From Akkermansia muciniphila (lineage in GTDB: Bacteria > Verrucomicrobiota > Verrucomicrobiia > Limisphaerales > BJHT01), in NCBI GenBank assembly GCA_945861535.1, contig CAMAUZ010000083.1, positions 1 through 33,625 on the forward strand: 33,625 nucleotides of DNA, given 5' to 3'. Each line of letters starts with the position of its first letter. Within the stretch, counting starts at the first letter, position 1. Of this stretch, positions 6,351 to 15,786 are shown piece after piece. Both the position numbers and the translations under genes were made by a program. A model generated the notes under the pieces. The model was not told the origin of the DNA and searched no databases. It worked only from the letters and a program-made list of their open reading frames with translations.

Positions 6351-6383
6351 GCGGATGTGTCCAAGTCCCATCGGTGGTCATTT

Positions 6384-7097
6384 TCAAGAACCGACCCCGT
6401 TAGGAGCCTTCGAGCGAGCGGGCGCAATCCGGACATCCACCCAAAGATGATCCAGCCTGAATGGCGATATGGGGAAGGAACGCGCAAACGAATGCTCCAG
6501 TTTGCTGACCCCTCCGGGTTGCCATCCGCCGGTCAATGCCAGATTGGGTAAACCGTGTTTCTGACCGGTAGCGTTTACCTCGGTGAGGATCGCATCGGGT
6601 TCCATGGTCTGCCAGTAACCCACCATCACGCCGCTGGCAAAGCGTTGGCCGTATCCCCAAGCTTGGTCCGCAAACCGGCACACCCCGTCTGTCACGTAGT
6701 TCACGTTCAGAATCCAGTTGCGGCTCGTGGGAAAACCCAGCCGCTTACATTCACACACGAACTGCTTGGCGCTCCGGCGGATGTCCGGCTCGTGCGGGTC
6801 GGTGAAGGCCCACTGGAAGTCAGGGCGCTTGTCCTCCCGCTTTGAGCGGACTGCATAATCCGGGTCCGGCTGGTTGCAACACTCGGTTAGGGCACGGGGA
6901 TACTTGGCCCGAGGATCCAGTTCGCGGCTGGCCTCCAATAGACAGAAGTAGAGCTCCCGATTCAGGCCAACTTCGTCGGTAGGCAGTGCGGCACGGTGGC
7001 GCAATAATTCCAAGGCCCGGACGAGCTGTGACAGGAAGAACGCTTCGCGCTGCGCCCACAGGCGGCGGGAAAGCAGGCTGGGCTGGCGGTCATTCAT
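6384..7097 (-). CDS. Putative PD-(D/E)XK nuclease subunit of a restriction-modification operon
   Basis: A 237-residue protein. I see a candidate nuclease core: E48 in NRELYF, D93 in KRPDFQW and the E116-x-K118 pair in FVCECKRLG, in the order and spacing of PD-(D/E)XK enzymes. No other domain is recognised. The start codon overlaps the stop of the methyltransferase gene by 1 nt (TGATG arrangement), so the two are translated together. This suggests a cleavage subunit for the methyltransferase, giving a two-gene restriction-modification or phage-defence unit. The nuclease call is pattern-based. It could instead be an accessory protein with an inactive fold. Confidence 0.6.
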   Translation of the reverse strand: MNDRQPSLLSRRLWAQREAFFLSQLVRALELLRHRAALPTDEVGLNRELYFCLLEASRELDPRAKYPRALTECCNQPDPDYAVRSKREDKRPDFQWAFTDPHEPDIRRSAKQFVCECKRLGFPTSRNWILNVNYVTDGVCRFADQAWGYGQRFASGVMVGYWQTMEPDAILTEVNATGQKHGLPNLALTGGWQPGGVSKLEHSFARSFPISPFRLDHLWVDVRIAPARSKAPNGVGS

Positions 7098-10000
7098 CAG
7101 TCCCCCGTCGCCTCCTGTAGGTTGGCAAGCTTCACGAAAGCCGCTTCCGCGTCCTCACGGGCGGCGGTGCGGGTCCAGAAGCGCTGCTCGTTCCGCTTGA
7201 TGAGGAGAATCTCGTGTTCGCTCACATGGCGGATGAAGGTGTCGGTGAAGATGCGCGAACTGCCTGCCGGAATATGGGTGTCCTTTTCTAGCCGCGCGAG
7301 CAGTCCCCGCCAGGCTTCGGCATCCGTGTCGGGGGTCTGAGGCAACGGACCGTTCCGATAATGTGTGGTGAAACTGACGGCCAGCAGCGGTGCGCGGGAC
7401 GGGGGCGACAGCACCCGCCAGATAAACTCGCCGTCGGGAGCCAGGTCGTCGTTCCAGATTTCCAGAAAGGTCCGGAGGTAGACTGAGAGGTCAGTTTCCG
7501 ACTCGGCCACATCCGCCAGCCTGCCTAAGCTGCACTGGGGGCGGATCACTTCACTCGCCGCCGCGCTGGTCTGATGGCGGTAGAACAAATCCAATCCGAC
7601 GGAGCACATCTCGCGCACCAAATCACGCTCGGCTGGGTTCAGTTCGTAGAGGTCGAAGATGGCGTCGTCGAGCCGGTGCTCAAGCTCTGGGAGTCGCCGC
7701 TGTGCGACCATGCCAGCCAATTCCAAACCTTCCGGTTGTAGGTCTAAACGTTGTAGCTCCTCTACGATTCCGGCTATTCGGTTTCGGAGCCTACTGGTAT
7801 TTGGAAAGCGAATGGGCATATCCCCAACTGTTTCCAAGTGCAACTGATCGTGCCAAAGCCCCCAAGAACCGGCTGTGGCGAAGTAGTAATAACGAGGTAA
7901 GGAAGACCAAAAAATACCCAAGAGTGAAAGTTGCTGCCAGCGGTCCAGGCCCGTCAGCAAGACGCCATGAACAGAGTTTCGAAAGGCAAGCGGCACATCA
8001 ATAAGCCGAGCACAAATTCGCCCGTCCGCGATGCCTTGGCGGACGAGCAAACGATCCCCTTCGTAGACTTCGCGCTTTCCCTTTCGTTTGACAGTCAGTG
8101 GCACGGGGCGAAGCCATGCCTCTTTGAGCGGCCCGTAGCTAGTCAAGCAGTCAGCAGGAAGCTCCTTGTATTGCCGCAACCAACCGCTCGAAGCCTTTTC
8201 CCGCTTCGCTTCAGTAAAGCCTTGTCCGAATATAATCGCTGGCAGGTTCAGATGCTGCGAAAGCGCTTCAAATTTTGGGAACCTATTGAGACTCCCGATC
8301 ATTGCCGCATCCCGATGCCCGCCCCACCAGTAGATTTTCCACAGCTTCTCGTTCGCGAGGCAGTCTCGCTGCGAGAGCCAGTGCATATCGCCTTGGTTCA
8401 ACACGACGCACTGGGTGTGCTCGATGAGCGCCGTCCGCTTGGCCGACCAATACTCGAACCGGCTGTCGAGGGCAGGCCCGCCGGGCATCTTCTCGAAGAC
8501 TACGGACGCAAATGGAGAGATGCCCTTGGCCTCACGCTGCGGACCGGAGAAGAAGACTTGCCGAACATGCGCAAAGTTGACGACGTGTTCCAGCCGGGCG
8601 GACGTGAGCCACACGCGACGGAAGCTGCGGCTGTTCTCGTGGTGCTTGAAGAACACGCCGGAGGAAACCAGCAGGCCAGCCTTGCCGCCGTCTTGGAGGA
8701 GTTCCAGAGCCAGATGGATGAAGGCCTGGGAAAGCTCCTTGTCGCCGATCGGGCGGCCTGACTTCGCCGCGCACCATTGCACCGCTTCGCACAGCGCCTG
8801 CTGCCCTTCCGTGTCGTCGCGCTTGGGATACCCCCACGGCGGATTACCGACGACCACGGTGGCGCTGCCGGGACCAAACCGGCGAGTTACTTCAGGCGGC
8901 AGCTTTCCTGCAATCGCCGTGAAGGCATTTGCGTTCAGCAGCACTTCGAAGAACTCGGCCCCTGGCTTCCGCGCTTGCCGCTGCTTGCATTCTGCCTCCG
9001 GCACCCATTTCAGATGCGGCAGCCGTGGCTGCGCAAGAATGTCCGGTGGATCTTGGTAGTGCAGGAAGGCGAGGTAGAGACTGAAGGCGGCGACCCGGAT
9101 GGCCTCCTCATTGATGTCCATGCCGGCGACCTGCTCGCGGAGGACTTTCAGAAGCTGGGCGCGACTGGGCCGCCGCCCCCCCTGCTGGCTCCAGAGGTGG
9201 CGCACCATGCGCCGGAAGGCCTCCACGAGGAAGATGCCTGAGCCGCAGGCCGGATCGAGCACGCGCGGCATGGTCGCCAGCACCTCCGGGGTGAGGGTGT
9301 GAGCCAGAACGAACTCGACCAGCGCCGGGGGCGTGTAGTGCGAGCCTTGATTACGCTCTTTACTCACCTGCTCGTTGTAAAACTCCTCGTAGATGCTGCT
9401 GATGAGTTCGATGGGAATGACATCAAACCGGTAGGCGTAGAAGAACAGCGAGGCTTGCGCGGACAGATCGCCGAGGAGGAAACCCCGCAGCTTGTCCAGA
9501 TGCCCTTGATGGATGGACGCGCGCTCCAGGTCTTCCACCGGGAACGTGTCGCCGTTGAAATCTTCCGCCAGTTGGTCGAACAGGGCGTAGGTGAAGTCCT
9601 GATTCTGAAGCACGCGTGGAAACAGCAGGTGCCCCATCTCCGGATCAAGCGGAGTGCCCGGCGCGGGCTGCTGAAGTAACCGAATCCACTCCTTGCGGCG
9701 GCCAGCCACTTTATCAAAATACCCGGGCTGCAGAACCTTCCGGTCCTCCAGATAGCGCACGAAGATGACACGACCGATGAGCGAGTGGAGATGGGCGAGC
9801 GCCGGCCGCTTGCCGCCACGCGCCGCAGGAACCCCGGCCAGTTCGCTGCGGACAGTTTTCAAGTCGCGAATCAGCGCCCGGTCTGCCCGGTTCAGGGATT
9901 CGCGGAACCGCTCCTCCCCGAACAGAGCGCCGGTTTCCAGCCGTTCTCGATGGAATTCAGCCAATCGAGTCTGCACTTCGAGGACGGCGATGACCGTGCC

Positions 10001-10378
10001 CAGCAAACGGTTCTGGCTGTGAATATTCTCATCCAGTCTGAGGGGAGCCTTGGTCAGGTCGTAAACGGCCAGCTCACCCGGCCTGGCGATGAAAAGCAGT
10101 AGCGGACGCGCCATGCACCACGCCCGATTATACAGGCGCGCAAGCAACTCACCGTCCGAGCTTCCCAGCCTGGCAAAAACGGCTACCGGGTCGTCACCCA
10201 CAAAGAATATCCGCTCCGCTCCGACCTTCTCCGCCAAAGCCTGCCAGTCGCCCTTGGTGACCCAAGTGGCTTTGGAGTTCGATGCTGGTTTGTCCGCAGC
10301 TGGCAACAGACAACCCTGCTCAAATTCAAGCTGCGTGTAGGCAGCTTCGAGCAATTCTGAGGGTGAAGGTTGTTTCAT
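7097..10378 (-). CDS. Eco57I-like N6-adenine DNA methyltransferase (type II/IIG-like)
   Basis: A 1093-residue protein. The N-terminal 340 residues are mostly helical and unassigned. The methyltransferase part begins at GSHYTPPALVEFVLAH (about 346-360), continues with SAM-binding motif I VLDPACGSGIFLVEAF (373-388), then GMDINEEAI (419-427), and has catalytic motif IV NPPW (512-515), preceded by VVVG. These are hallmarks of N6-adenine methyltransferases. Residues about 660-900 include probable target-recognition segments (IIFGQGFTEAKR, then YYYFATAGSWGLWHDQLH). The C-terminal 200 residues are unassigned. Length and layout fit Eco57I/type IIG-like enzymes, but I see no clear nuclease motif in this chain; the nuclease is more likely the next gene. 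A BREX PglX-type role is less likely, since no BREX genes are nearby. Confidence 0.8.
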   Translation of the reverse strand: MKQPSPSELLEAAYTQLEFEQGCLLPAADKPASNSKATWVTKGDWQALAEKVGAERIFFVGDDPVAVFARLGSSDGELLARLYNRAWCMARPLLLFIARPGELAVYDLTKAPLRLDENIHSQNRLLGTVIAVLEVQTRLAEFHRERLETGALFGEERFRESLNRADRALIRDLKTVRSELAGVPAARGGKRPALAHLHSLIGRVIFVRYLEDRKVLQPGYFDKVAGRRKEWIRLLQQPAPGTPLDPEMGHLLFPRVLQNQDFTYALFDQLAEDFNGDTFPVEDLERASIHQGHLDKLRGFLLGDLSAQASLFFYAYRFDVIPIELISSIYEEFYNEQVSKERNQGSHYTPPALVEFVLAHTLTPEVLATMPRVLDPACGSGIFLVEAFRRMVRHLWSQQGGRRPSRAQLLKVLREQVAGMDINEEAIRVAAFSLYLAFLHYQDPPDILAQPRLPHLKWVPEAECKQRQARKPGAEFFEVLLNANAFTAIAGKLPPEVTRRFGPGSATVVVGNPPWGYPKRDDTEGQQALCEAVQWCAAKSGRPIGDKELSQAFIHLALELLQDGGKAGLLVSSGVFFKHHENSRSFRRVWLTSARLEHVVNFAHVRQVFFSGPQREAKGISPFASVVFEKMPGGPALDSRFEYWSAKRTALIEHTQCVVLNQGDMHWLSQRDCLANEKLWKIYWWGGHRDAAMIGSLNRFPKFEALSQHLNLPAIIFGQGFTEAKREKASSGWLRQYKELPADCLTSYGPLKEAWLRPVPLTVKRKGKREVYEGDRLLVRQGIADGRICARLIDVPLAFRNSVHGVLLTGLDRWQQLSLLGIFWSSLPRYYYFATAGSWGLWHDQLHLETVGDMPIRFPNTSRLRNRIAGIVEELQRLDLQPEGLELAGMVAQRRLPELEHRLDDAIFDLYELNPAERDLVREMCSVGLDLFYRHQTSAAASEVIRPQCSLGRLADVAESETDLSVYLRTFLEIWNDDLAPDGEFIWRVLSPPSRAPLLAVSFTTHYRNGPLPQTPDTDAEAWRGLLARLEKDTHIPAGSSRIFTDTFIRHVSEHEILLIKRNEQRFWTRTAAREDAEAAFVKLANLQEATGD

Positions 10379-10623
10379 CTGTCGTGCGCGAAATTATTGT
10401 CAGGTCTGGCCGTTTGCCAGCTTCAACTCGGAACGTCGTCAGTCCGAAAAGTTGACAGCAGATATCTGCTCCCGGCACTCACCGCACCGTCGAGCTTGGG
10501 ACAGCGGATTCGCCACGCTCGCCCATGCAACAGACCGCGGCGACAATGACCCCGAGTTCAGTGTGGTCCGCGCCGTTCGTAAACCCTTCGGTCACCAACC
10601 CATTTTTCTGCCAACCTCCTCCC
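10379..10623. other. Intergenic region between the large operon end and the methyltransferase operon
   Basis: 245 bp separate the stop of the NPCBM protein from the start of the methyltransferase gene, both on the minus strand. It holds a perfect 14-bp palindrome (10457-10470). I see no clear terminator hairpin with a T tract and no gene. Confidence 0.5.
10457..10470. promoter_or_regulatory. Perfect 14-bp palindrome upstream of the methyltransferase operon
   Basis: AGCAGATATCTGCT is its own reverse complement. It ends about 79 nt before the start codon of the methyltransferase gene, a plausible place for an operator. No regulator gene is adjacent. Operator function is inferred from position and symmetry only. 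Confidence 0.35.
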
Positions 10624-13600
10624 TCACCGCTCCAACACCGCCTCCGCCCAGTCTGCCGCATCAAACCGGTTCCCATCCCCCGCATCTGTCACCACCAGGC
10701 GCAATCGCTTCACGCCGGCGACGTCCACCGCCGCGTCGCGCACTGGATCAAATCCCGACACCAGCGCGGAATTCCACAGTTTCTTGCCGTCGCCCCAGAC
10801 CTCGAAGACCACGGAGCCGCGGCCGTCGGTGGCGGCGTCGATGCCGTATTTGGTGCGGAATTTCTTGAATTGGCCGTTCACGGAAAACTCGACCAGGCTG
10901 TTCGCGAACACGCCCAGGCCGTTCTCGAAACCCGTCTGCCCGATGCGCAGCGGGGAGCCGATCATGTTCCGGGCGATGCGCGGACGGCCGACGTTCTGGT
11001 TCGCGTGCAGCGGCCCCAGCGCGCTCAGCGGGAAGGTGCCGCCGCGATATTCCAGCACCGTCCAGCCCGCGCTGGTCGCGCGCGTCGCGTATTGCACCAC
11101 GATTTCGGCCTCGGATTTGCCGGCCAGCGTTTCCGCGGCGATCACAAACTCCGCCTCGCGCAAACCCTCGTTCAAACCCGCGCCCGCGTGGCGCAAATCC
11201 CATCGGCCCGCCGTCGCGCCATTCACGCGCACCTCGGCCTCGAAGCCCGTCTGGTCGAGCTGGAAGCGCTTCCGCAGCACCACGCCCGCGCCCGCCGGCA
11301 CGCGCACGCGGAAGGTCTCGCTGCCGCCGCTCGCAAACTCCACGCCCGCCCACGACCCCACTTCGCCGCCCACGTTCGCGCCGGTCAGCACTGCGGGTTT
11401 GCCGCCCGTCTGCTGATACCCGGCCACCGCGCCCGTCGCCGGGGTGAAGTTCGCCAGCACCCGTTGCGGCCACTCGCCCTCGGCCCCGTCGCGCACCTGC
11501 AAGCGCTGCAACGCCTCCGCCGCCGCTTCCTTGCCCGCCGCAATCGTCAGCAACACCGGCACCGTCCCCACCGGATACCAGCCGCTCTCCGCGTCCACGA
11601 CGCTGCCGAAAGCATCCTCCGCCGCCTCGACCTTCAATCCCGTCCCCGCGAGCGACAGCCCGCCCAGCGGCCCGTTGCGCCACGTCACCAGCAGTTGCTT
11701 CCCGCCCTCTTTGCGGCGGAACAGCGCGTACCGCGTGCGCCCCGGCAGCACGTCCGGCACCTCGCCGTCGGCCAGCGGTTCGAGCTGGTCGAGCAGCGGA
11801 CGCAGCCGCGCCAGCGCCCACCACGCGGGCTTGAGCTGATACGTCAGCGGCTTCTCGATCAGCGGCGGAATGTTCAGCGAACGCCGGTGCAACAGGCCCG
11901 TGCCCGGCCGCTCGTAATCGCCGTTGTGCATCGAGAGCGCGGGCCGCACGCCGAGGCTGCGCAACAGCAAATCCGTCCGCACCAGATACCCCGCCTGCTC
12001 AAACACATTCAGCCCGTCGCGCGTCGTCTCGACCGCCCAGTCCAGCTCGGTGAAATACAGCACCTTCTCGCGTTTGCCCGGCGGATTGATGAGGTCGGAC
12101 AGCTCGCGCGCAAACCGCGTCACCTCGAAATCCTCCGGCGACATCCGCCCCGCATCGAGCCGCACGTTCACGCCGCCGAACGTGTCGAGCGCACCGAGCT
12201 TCTTCAGTTCCGCGAGATACGGCAGCGCCGTCGCGCGGTTCATGCCCCCGATGATCAGCGGCGTCTGTGGGCAATACGCGCGCCGCCACTTGTCCGTCAC
12301 CTGCAAAAATTTCACGAACTTCTCCGGCGGCATCGCCAGCGTGCTCGTGCCGTCCGGATTGTCCCACAGCACGAAGCCGCCCACGTCGCGGCCCATCGCG
12401 CGCATCACCTCGCGCACGTAATTTTCCCAATCCTCGATCCGCTGCGGGATCAGGAAAATGTCCACGCCCTGCCCGACGTGACGGAACAGCCGCACAAAAT
12501 TCCCCGCCTTCACCCGCTCGTAGCCGATGCCCGCCGCCCAGTACGAACTGAACCCGAGCAGCATCCACGGCTCGGTGCCGTTCTCGCGCACCCGGGCAGC
12601 GCGCGTGCGCATCGTGTCCGGCTGGAAATTGCCCGGATGATATTCCACCCAGTCCCAGTCCTCATCGAGCGGCGTGATGGGATCGCGCAGCGGCCCGCGC
12701 AGCTTCCATTCGTCCTGCAACGCCGCGACGACATTCGTCCCGAGCAACGGCTCGAGCGCGCCGACGATCACGTCCTCCTCCACGCTGCCGACCGTCTTGC
12801 CGTTCTCTTGCAATTCGAGCCGCACGAGAAACGCCCCCGCGTTCAGCGCCGGTTCCAGCGCCACTTCCACCGGCTTGCCCGGCGCGAGCGCCACCTCGCC
12901 CGCGGGCGGCGCGGCCACCCGGCGACCGCGCCAGTCGAACACGCCGCCCGTCACGCGCACCGTGCGCGGCGTGGTGTCGGCGTTGCCCACGCGCACGCGC
13001 ATCCGTCCGCCCGGCGCGAGCACATTCGCCTCGCCCGCCTGCACCAGCTCGAACGACAGCCGCGCCGCCGGCTCCGCGTGCGTCCGCACCTCGACATCGT
13101 CCACGTACAAAACCCCGCTCGTGACATTCGTCCCTACCAGCCGCGTGTCCGTCGCGAGATGCAATCCCAGCGGATAACTCGGCGTGAATGACAAAATCGG
13201 CAGCGCCTGGTCCCACGTCGGCGGCACCACCGGAAGCTGGAACTGCAACTGCCGCCAGCCCGTCCAGTCCACGCGCACCGCGTTTTGCAACTCGCCCGCC
13301 ACGCGCGGCAGGAACAGGTCGAACTGCAACGCGTTCAACCCGTGCTTCACCCCGCGCTTGTCGCCAATCAGCGGATAAAACAACACGCCCGAGTTGTCGC
13401 CGAAGAGCCACAGCGACAGCTCCACCGCCTGTCCGGGCAGCGGCGGATCGACGGAGACCAATGAAATCGGCTTCTTCTCCTTGTCCCACCGCAGCGCCAG
13501 AGAGCGCTTGCCCGAGTGCGCCTGTTCGGTCGTCGTCTGCGCGTCCGTCTCGCCCTCGCCCGGCGCGTCCTTGATGCCCTGCGCCTTCAGCCCGAGAAAG

Positions 13601-15762
13601 CCGCGCGGCGTTTCGAAATCAGCGACCCGCGCAACCGTGTCCGGCTTGGACAACGCGATCGCCCGCGTCGCCGACACCGACGCGTCCTGCGTGTCCACCA
13701 CCGTCACCTTCAACCGCAACGGCCCCGCCGCCGCCGCGAGCTGCGCCGCCACCGCCGCGAGGTCAATCTTCGTCTCGTGCGCGCGCCCGAAGCCCAGCTC
13801 GAACTTGAACTGCCCGGTCGCCACCACGCGGTTCTGCCGGTCCTGCACCTCCCAGTTCGCCTCGACCTTGCGCGACCCCAGCCGCGCGCCGTTGTGAACC
13901 GTCAGCCAAGCGTTGCGATTCGCCGCCCACGCCTGCCCCGGGTCCTCGTAGCTCACATGCGCCGTCAGCGTCTCCGCGTTCGCCACCTGCGTCTCCGCAT
14001 ACACCGGCCCGAGCAGCACCGTGCCCGGCTCGACGGATTGCCCCGCGTAAATGCGAAACGCCGTCAGCTCCAGCGGCATGTCCAGGTCGGGACTTGATCC
14101 TTTGAGCGTGTTGCTCCCGATGCCGTTGCCCGGCAGCTCAACGCGGAAATAACGCCAGTCGGTGAAGTCCAACGTGCAGACCTTGCGCTCGCCGTGGTCG
14201 ATGCGCTTCCAGCCGCCGGTGTAGAAATCCGCGAGGTCCGTGTAATCCAGAAACAGCGCGTACAAATCCGACTTGCTCCCGTCGCCCTTCACCCACACGC
14301 CGACGGCGTACGCGTTGCCCGCGAGAAAGCGGTCAATCCCGCGATACACCACGCCCTCGCCGCCGCTGTACTCGAGCTTCATCGCCAGGCGTCCCGGCGG
14401 CTGCGCCAGCGGATTCGCCGCGGCCGCGGCCTTGAGTTCATCCGCGCCCACCTCGACGCGGCTGAGGCGCGTGCTGGTCTGCGTGAGCGGATTGCCGCGC
14501 TGCGATTCGCCGTGCGCCCAATAAATCCAGTTGCGGTGATCGCGCGCGATGGTCGCGCCGTTGGCCGACATCGTGCCGCTGGTGAACCAGTGCGAATACA
14601 GCATCCCCATGTCCGCGTGCAGCACGGTCGCGTTGCCCATCACCAGCGTCTGCTCGATCCGCTCGTTCAACGTCGGCAGGTCGGGACTCACGATGTCGCC
14701 CGTGATTTTGAACGGCGGCAGGAACGCGGCGAGCTGATCGGGCTTCAACGCCAGCAGCACTTCCTTCGACTCGCGCGCGCCGAGTTGCAGCGTGAAATCG
14801 CGGTCGGCCACGAGGTTTTGGTTGCGGTCGGTCATCGCGATACGCAACTGCAGCTTCACCGGTTGATTCGCAAAATTGCGCCCGTCGAGAAACAGCGACA
14901 CCGCCGGGTCAAAATTCCGCACCAGCGGACCGAACACACCGCCGCTCACCGCAAACGCCGGCGCATTCGCCGTCGGATACAGCCGCAGGTCATCGAGAAA
15001 AATCGTCCCCTGCAACGGCATCCCCTCGCCCGCCTTGCCCTGCTTGCCCGAAATACTGATGCGCTCCAGCGCCGCCACTCGCCCCTCGGGAATGCCCGTC
15101 GCGTCGAGCGTGAGTTCGCGCCACTCCGTGAAATCCAGCGGCACCCCGGGCAGCGTGAGCGACGACACCCGCACCGCCCGTTTGCCTTTCGCGTCCGACT
15201 CCATCTCCGCGTGCCGCAGCACGAACTGGAGCGTGTTCGTCGAGCCGTCGCCCTTGACCCACACCTTCACGCGCCCCGCCGACAGCGTGTACGGCTGCTC
15301 GCCCAGCGGCAGGTCCGCGCTGCGCCGCTGCGCATCCAGCGTGTACTCGAGCCGCGCCGCCGCGAGACCGACCTTCACCTCATTCGTCTGCAACATAGTG
15401 CGGATGCTCGCGCTCGACGGCAGCGCCGTGGAAAAATTATGCCCCACCACATGCGGCTGCGCGCCGAGCGAAACCACGCACGCGAGCAAGGCGAACAAGA
15501 GCGCGGGAAATAGTCTGGGGAGCGCACGCGGCCCGCGTGCCGGTTTGGGCGGCCCGCCCAAACCATCGTTCCCCAGTCTGCCTGCTTCCCCGAAAAAGCA
15601 AGAGCGGGGAACGAAGTTTTCGGCGGGCCGCCGAAAACGGCACGCCAGCGGCGTGCGCTCCCCGGGGAGCGTGCTGCGCTCGTTGCCGCACGGCGTGGAG
15701 GTTCCGGCAGATCGCGGGACTTCGGAGTTCGGATTCATGATCACGGGCGTGGAAATTTGCAT
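10624..15762 (-). CDS. Very large secreted glycosidase-like protein with C-terminal NPCBM domain
   Basis: A 1712-residue protein, last gene of the five-gene operon, starting 24 nt after the PQQ protein. The first 82 residues are odd: residues 34-82 are encoded by a 147-bp palindromic repeat, and only then comes a signal-peptide core (LFPALLFALLACVVSLGAQ, about 83-101). Several beta-sandwich segments with 'DFTEWREL'-type motifs follow (about 120-900) and look like carbohydrate-binding modules. Residues about 1010-1320 resemble a TIM-barrel glycosidase (GGFVLWDNPDG, IIGGMNRAT, VLYFTELDWAVET), but the usual clan-A 'NEP' acid is not seen. Residues about 1570-1712 form an NPCBM (novel putative carbohydrate-binding) domain, ending DAGDGNRFDAADWAEAV. 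A role in binding or processing glycans outside the cytoplasm is likely. The ATG at 15738 is an alternative start. Confidence 0.7.
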   Translation of the reverse strand: MQISTPVIMNPNSEVPRSAGTSTPCGNERSTLPGERTPLACRFRRPAENFVPRSCFFGEAGRLGNDGLGGPPKPARGPRALPRLFPALLFALLACVVSLGAQPHVVGHNFSTALPSSASIRTMLQTNEVKVGLAAARLEYTLDAQRRSADLPLGEQPYTLSAGRVKVWVKGDGSTNTLQFVLRHAEMESDAKGKRAVRVSSLTLPGVPLDFTEWRELTLDATGIPEGRVAALERISISGKQGKAGEGMPLQGTIFLDDLRLYPTANAPAFAVSGGVFGPLVRNFDPAVSLFLDGRNFANQPVKLQLRIAMTDRNQNLVADRDFTLQLGARESKEVLLALKPDQLAAFLPPFKITGDIVSPDLPTLNERIEQTLVMGNATVLHADMGMLYSHWFTSGTMSANGATIARDHRNWIYWAHGESQRGNPLTQTSTRLSRVEVGADELKAAAAANPLAQPPGRLAMKLEYSGGEGVVYRGIDRFLAGNAYAVGVWVKGDGSKSDLYALFLDYTDLADFYTGGWKRIDHGERKVCTLDFTDWRYFRVELPGNGIGSNTLKGSSPDLDMPLELTAFRIYAGQSVEPGTVLLGPVYAETQVANAETLTAHVSYEDPGQAWAANRNAWLTVHNGARLGSRKVEANWEVQDRQNRVVATGQFKFELGFGRAHETKIDLAAVAAQLAAAAGPLRLKVTVVDTQDASVSATRAIALSKPDTVARVADFETPRGFLGLKAQGIKDAPGEGETDAQTTTEQAHSGKRSLALRWDKEKKPISLVSVDPPLPGQAVELSLWLFGDNSGVLFYPLIGDKRGVKHGLNALQFDLFLPRVAGELQNAVRVDWTGWRQLQFQLPVVPPTWDQALPILSFTPSYPLGLHLATDTRLVGTNVTSGVLYVDDVEVRTHAEPAARLSFELVQAGEANVLAPGGRMRVRVGNADTTPRTVRVTGGVFDWRGRRVAAPPAGEVALAPGKPVEVALEPALNAGAFLVRLELQENGKTVGSVEEDVIVGALEPLLGTNVVAALQDEWKLRGPLRDPITPLDEDWDWVEYHPGNFQPDTMRTRAARVRENGTEPWMLLGFSSYWAAGIGYERVKAGNFVRLFRHVGQGVDIFLIPQRIEDWENYVREVMRAMGRDVGGFVLWDNPDGTSTLAMPPEKFVKFLQVTDKWRRAYCPQTPLIIGGMNRATALPYLAELKKLGALDTFGGVNVRLDAGRMSPEDFEVTRFARELSDLINPPGKREKVLYFTELDWAVETTRDGLNVFEQAGYLVRTDLLLRSLGVRPALSMHNGDYERPGTGLLHRRSLNIPPLIEKPLTYQLKPAWWALARLRPLLDQLEPLADGEVPDVLPGRTRYALFRRKEGGKQLLVTWRNGPLGGLSLAGTGLKVEAAEDAFGSVVDAESGWYPVGTVPVLLTIAAGKEAAAEALQRLQVRDGAEGEWPQRVLANFTPATGAVAGYQQTGGKPAVLTGANVGGEVGSWAGVEFASGGSETFRVRVPAGAGVVLRKRFQLDQTGFEAEVRVNGATAGRWDLRHAGAGLNEGLREAEFVIAAETLAGKSEAEIVVQYATRATSAGWTVLEYRGGTFPLSALGPLHANQNVGRPRIARNMIGSPLRIGQTGFENGLGVFANSLVEFSVNGQFKKFRTKYGIDAATDGRGSVVFEVWGDGKKLWNSALVSGFDPVRDAAVDVAGVKRLRLVVTDAGDGNRFDAADWAEAVLER
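15517..15663. repeat. 147-bp palindromic element inside the 5' end of the NPCBM-protein gene
   Basis: Ends GGGGAGCGCACGC (15517) and GCGTGCGCTCCCC (to 15663) are inverted repeats. Internal arms GGTTTGGGCGGCCCGCCCAA and TTTTCGGCGGGCCGCCGAAAA are two more hairpins. The length is exactly 49 codons and it is open in the gene frame. Confidence 0.75.
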
Positions 15763-15786
15763 GGGCGTGTTCTCAAAACCACCGCG

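Noticed and set aside
7097-10378. A BREX (PglX) or DISARM methyltransferase.
   Set aside because: No other BREX or DISARM gene is present. The neighbour is a small possible nuclease, which fits a type II-like unit better.
10525-13191. Long open frames on the plus strand opposite the NPCBM-protein gene (also 15757-19245 and 22663-25383).
   Set aside because: They are rich in Arg, His, Pro and Ala and have no recognisable domain. They arise from codon bias of the large minus-strand genes, which have clear signal peptides and domains.
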